Source: an uncultured Ectothiorhodospiraceae bacterium (GTDB taxonomy: Bacteria > Pseudomonadota > Gammaproteobacteria > UBA6429 > Thiohalophilaceae). From it: a stretch of 64,000 nucleotides of DNA. The position numbers and the translations under genes are program-made. The stretch is taken from assembly GCA_947259575.1 (NCBI GenBank), contig CAMYMU010000024.1, positions 62,001-126,000 on the forward strand. Reading direction: 5' to 3'. Every line of letters starts with the position of its first letter. Within the stretch, counting starts at the first letter, position 1. Under the pieces are notes generated by a model, which worked only from the letters and a program-made list of their open reading frames with translations, was not told the DNA's origin and did no database searches. This document shows positions 61,389 through 64,000 of the stretch, piece by piece.

Positions 61389-61757
61389 ATGACAATGGCT
61401 AAACAGGATCAGGACAAACTGGATAAAATTGTCGCTGATGCACGACGTGCGAGTGAAGCACGTGACCAGGGGTATCGCGAGCAAGCGTTAAAGATGTATC
61501 CACATATTTGTGGTCGTTGTGGCCGTGAATTTAGTGGCAAGAATCTCGTAGAGCTGACCGTACATCACCGGGATCATAATCACGATAATAATCCGCCTGA
61601 CGGTAGCAACTGGGAATTATTATGTCTGTATTGTCATGACAACGAACATCAACGTCAGTTAGAGGCACAGCAGAGTTCTGCTGGTGGTAATAGTGGTGCT
61701 ACTGCAACCCATAATCCGTTTGCCGACTTAAAATCGATGTTGGAAAAAGATAAGTGA
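61389..61757 (+). CDS. yajD: YajD-like HNH nuclease family protein
   Basis: A 122-residue protein with CGRCGREFSGKNLVELTVHHRDHNHDNN and LLCLYCHDNEHQRQ: CxxC pairs (zinc) around the HHRDHNH core of an HNH endonuclease, as in E. coli YajD. The tail is longer (about 25 residues, low-complexity Gly, Asn, Ser). GGAG precedes the ATG at 61389; a second ATG at 61395 is possible. Role in the cell unknown. Confidence 0.9.
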   Translation: MTMAKQDQDKLDKIVADARRASEARDQGYREQALKMYPHICGRCGREFSGKNLVELTVHHRDHNHDNNPPDGSNWELLCLYCHDNEHQRQLEAQQSSAGGNSGATATHNPFADLKSMLEKDK

Positions 61758-61825
61758 GCTGCCGTAAATTTCAAGGGCCAATTGTTGTTGCTTCTATGTT
61801 GAAACAGAAAGTGAATAGAATTTAA

Positions 61826-62245
61826 TTGCATATCTCAAATCAGGTTAGCATCCCCGACGAGGAAATCGAGCTCAGTGCGATCCGTGCCCAGGGTGCAGGT
61901 GGTCAGAACGTCAATAAGGTCTCGTCGGCGATTCACCTGCGCTTTGATATTAACGCCTCATCATTACCCGCGTTTTACAAACAACGATTGCTGGCACTGT
62001 CAGATTCGCGCATTAGCAAGGAAGGGGTGATTGTCCTTAAAGCCCAGCGCTTTCGTACCCAGGAAAAGAACCGTGACGATGCACTTGAGCGCCTGAAGGC
62101 ATTAATTCGAACTGTCGCGGTGACACAAAAGAAACGTAAGCCCACCAAACCCAGTAAATCTGCAAAGAAAAAGCGTCTAGATCAGAAGACACGCCGTGGA
62201 AAGGTTAAGGCCTCACGAGGCAAGGTAACTGATTACAACAGTTAG
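61826..62245 (+). CDS. arfB: ArfB (YaeJ) peptidyl-tRNA hydrolase
   Basis: A 139-residue protein with the release-factor GGQ motif in AQGAGGQNVNKVSSAIHLRFD and a basic tail (KKRKPTKPSKSAKKKRLDQK), as in E. coli ArfB, which frees stalled ribosomes. An in-frame stop (TAA) lies directly before the TTG at 61826, so TTG is the only near start; the family begins at the same point (ISNQVSIPD). The tail is the part that enters the mRNA channel. Confidence 0.94.
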   Translation: MHISNQVSIPDEEIELSAIRAQGAGGQNVNKVSSAIHLRFDINASSLPAFYKQRLLALSDSRISKEGVIVLKAQRFRTQEKNRDDALERLKALIRTVAVTQKKRKPTKPSKSAKKKRLDQKTRRGKVKASRGKVTDYNS

Positions 62246-62327
62246 GGTATAGCCCTAAGGAACTCTCTTTTTAGCCATTTTTAGTCCCGACACGCACTCT
62301 AAGGCCTCCTGATGCGGCCGAATCTCT

Positions 62328-62345
62328 CCTGGATTATCATCCAGG
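62328..62345 (+). terminator. Possible terminator downstream of arfB
   Basis: CCTGGAT-TATC-ATCCAGG is a perfect 7-bp stem with a 4-base loop, followed by AATCAAATAAC and later a TTGTTTTT run. The gap 62246-62470 (225 bases) holds no other signal. Confidence 0.35.
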
Positions 62346-62470
62346 AATCAAATAACTTATTGTTTTTGTTGAGATTATTGTTTTTTTGCTTGTGGTTTAT
62401 CAAACCGGAGGTTGCAGTCAGTACGCCTGGCTAATCTGTCCCTTATTCATAGCAAAAAAGAGGCGAAACG

Positions 62471-63403
62471 GTGAAACCAAGCATCTACACAAAGCGCAAA
62501 AAACTGGTCTTTTGGCTGATTATGATTGCTTTGTCCTCATTGGCTGTTCGTGTCCTGGCCGGCTATCACTTCCATGAGTCGGCGTTATTGTATGTCGGCA
62601 TCCCATTTGTGATAGCACTTGTATTAATCCTACTGCGGCCAGTCGGAGAAGTCAGTTGGAAAAAACGTTACCTGATTCGACTAATGGATGCCTTCATTAT
62701 CATGTGCGGTAGTTCAGTCGTGTTGTTTGAAGGCTTTGTCTGTGTGGCAATGTTCATCCCGATTTATCTGCTGATTATACTGCTAATGTTTTTGTTTGAA
62801 GCTTTCACGCAACGTGCCCGGCGCAAAGGTCGCAGTACCTTGTCGGTGCACCTGTTACCGGTACTGGTTTTATTTTCTTCGTTCGAAGGTGTTAGCTCTG
62901 AAACGAGTTTTGATCGTAATGAATCGGTAAGTGTTACTCGTGTCGTCTCAGTTAGTGCCGCAGAGATAAAAAACAACTTGCAACAACCGATGGATTTACA
63001 AACTACAAGGCCCTGGTTTTTACATCTGTTTCCGATGCCTTATGCAATTAATGCTGGCAGTCTTAAAGTGGGGGATGTACATGAGATCCATTTTCGGTAT
63101 TACCGCTGGTTTGTGACCAATCTGCATGAAGGAAAAATGCTGTTGGAAATCTCACAAGTCGAAGAAGATCGTATTAAGACCCGATTTATAGAAGACACCA
63201 GCTATTTTTCCAATTATCTACACCTTAAGGGAACCGAGATTTTGCTCGAAGCATTAGGGCCGGAGCAAACTCGTGTGACTCTGCGGATCGATTATGAACG
63301 CACGCTGGATCCTTATTGGTATTTCGCTCCTGTTTCACGTTACGGCGTGAGTAAAACAGCTGACTTTTTAATTACGGAGGTGTTAACCGATGGTCGCCAT
63401 TGA
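62471..63403 (+). CDS. Membrane-anchored protein with START/SRPBCC-like C-terminal domain
   Basis: A 310-residue protein. Residues 10-145 hold three or four membrane helices (including LVFWLIMIALSSLAVRVLAGY and LLIILLMFLFEAF). The C-terminal part (about 155-305) has the strand-helix pattern of SRPBCC/START-like lipid-binding domains: VSVTRVVSVSAAEI, WFLHLFPMP, KVGDVHEIHFRYYRW, LEISQVEEDRIKTRFI and RVTLRIDYERTLDPYWYF. It starts with GTG after GAGG. Its last codons overlap the desaturase start by 14 bases, so the two are coupled. Function unknown; lipid binding is a guess from the fold. Confidence 0.72.
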   Translation: MKPSIYTKRKKLVFWLIMIALSSLAVRVLAGYHFHESALLYVGIPFVIALVLILLRPVGEVSWKKRYLIRLMDAFIIMCGSSVVLFEGFVCVAMFIPIYLLIILLMFLFEAFTQRARRKGRSTLSVHLLPVLVLFSSFEGVSSETSFDRNESVSVTRVVSVSAAEIKNNLQQPMDLQTTRPWFLHLFPMPYAINAGSLKVGDVHEIHFRYYRWFVTNLHEGKMLLEISQVEEDRIKTRFIEDTSYFSNYLHLKGTEILLEALGPEQTRVTLRIDYERTLDPYWYFAPVSRYGVSKTADFLITEVLTDGRH

Positions 63404-64000
63404 ATTGAATACACAAGCTTACGACAATGCTCGTATTGTGGAACAGACAGGTACCAATGCCTGGCAAGGTAAAGTTGTCTGGTCCTGGAGCAAATCGCTA
63501 TGGATTACCATGATGACATTGGTTGGTGTGGTGGGGGCGCTCTTTACATTATCGCTAGAGAACAGCCTGGTGTTTCTGATAAGCACCGCTATCACACTCA
63601 ATCTCGGGCATTCGCTGGGTATGCATCGACGTTTTATCCATCAAAGTTATAACTGTCCAAAATGGTTAGAACATTTATTTGTCTATTTTGGAGTATTAGT
63701 CGGCCTGGCCGGACCCTATGGCATGATGCACACACACGATTTACGTGATTGGGCACAACGCCAGAAACGCTGCCATCCTTATTTTGGTCACAAGGCATCC
63801 TTTTTCAAAGATGGCTTTTGGCAGATGCATTGTGATGTCATTCTGGAATATCCACCAATGTTTGTTCCTGAAAAGGAAGTAGCAAAAGATAGATTTTACC
63901 AATTTGTTGAAAAGACCTGGATGTGGCAACAGTTGCCAATCGCTTTGTTGTTCTATTTTATTGGCGGGATTGACTGGGTGATTTGGGGGGTCTGTCTGCG
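63390..64000 (+). CDS. Fatty-acid desaturase-like protein (cut by window end)
   Basis: The ATG at 63390 follows GGAGG with a nine-base spacing and the frame is open to the window end. The first His box is clear (HSLGMHRRFIH near 70). The expected second box is replaced by a longer stretch HTHDLRDWAQRQKRCHPYFGH near 112, a pattern of a sub-family of bacterial acyl-lipid desaturases. The third box lies outside. Two hydrophobic segments precede the first box. It follows the START-like gene and overlaps its end. A desaturase is also found at the start of the window. Confidence 0.85.
   Translation, partial: MVAIELNTQAYDNARIVEQTGTNAWQGKVVWSWSKSLWITMMTLVGVVGALFTLSLENSLVFLISTAITLNLGHSLGMHRRFIHQSYNCPKWLEHLFVYFGVLVGLAGPYGMMHTHDLRDWAQRQKRCHPYFGHKASFFKDGFWQMHCDVILEYPPMFVPEKEVAKDRFYQFVEKTWMWQQLPIALLFYFIGGIDWVIWGVCL

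Overview
The window reads as a chromosomal segment of a free-living Gammaproteobacterium of moderate GC content. Support comes from a set of genes typical of that class: darP/yjgA, the ydbH-ynbE-ydbL trio, selO, arfB, yajD, a PPK2 kinase, a NemA-like ene-reductase, an RES-Xre toxin-antitoxin pair and many two-component and chemotaxis genes. The order or genus cannot be set from this sequence. No rRNA, tRNA, CRISPR array, transposase or integrase was recognised.

Layout. 1-3.2 kb: a plus-strand operon with the tail of one B12-type radical SAM protein, a second complete one, a membrane protein and a fatty-acid desaturase. 3.2-7.3 kb: minus-strand genes for a secreted NTF2-like protein, a PAP2 phosphatase, a PAS-GGDEF cyclase and an RpfC-like hybrid kinase. 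7.6-16.2 kb: a small secreted protein, an HMA-like protein with an FNR-like site, an MscS channel, SelO, a periplasmic rhodanese with a chemoreceptor, and PPK2 with a small partner behind an FNR-type promoter. 16.2-22.5 kb: an RES-Xre pair and an ancient tandem duplication of about 2.6 kb that carries a hybrid kinase plus the 5' end of the antitoxin gene; the left kinase is frameshifted. 22.7-31 kb: a lysozyme-like protein, a CpxP-like protein, palindromic repeats, an AsmA-like protein, small membrane proteins, a DUF429 protein, a PlpD-type patatin and a structured repeat family.

31-40 kb: an Npt1-like transporter, a secreted penicillin-binding-type hydrolase, and a five-gene minus-strand operon, ydbH-ynbE-ydbL-dikinase-serine hydrolase. 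This is the best candidate for an undescribed system: an intermembrane lipid-transport bridge encoded with an apparently exported glucan-water-dikinase-like enzyme and a serine hydrolase. 40.7-45 kb: a GspA-type ATPase fused to an FHA domain, then a large membrane patatin. 45-50.5 kb: DUF3820, DarP, a secreted DsrE-like/metallo-hydrolase pair, a second metallo-hydrolase, a methyltransferase-like membrane protein and a sulfurtransferase. 50.7-54.2 kb: ene-reductase, TetR regulator, peroxiredoxin, small alarmone hydrolase, gamma-glutamylcyclotransferase-like protein. 55.5-59.9 kb: a compact molybdenum hydroxylase operon (2Fe-2S subunit, Tat-exported Mo subunit, XdhC, MocA). 60-64 kb: an orphan tail-sheath protein, YajD, ArfB, a membrane-anchored START-like protein and the start of a second desaturase.

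Two themes recur. One is envelope and lipid work: two desaturases, two patatins, PAP2, YdbH, AsmA-like proteins and exported hydrolases. The other is redox and low-oxygen control: three FNR-type sites, ene-reductase/TetR/peroxiredoxin, DsrE and rhodaneses.
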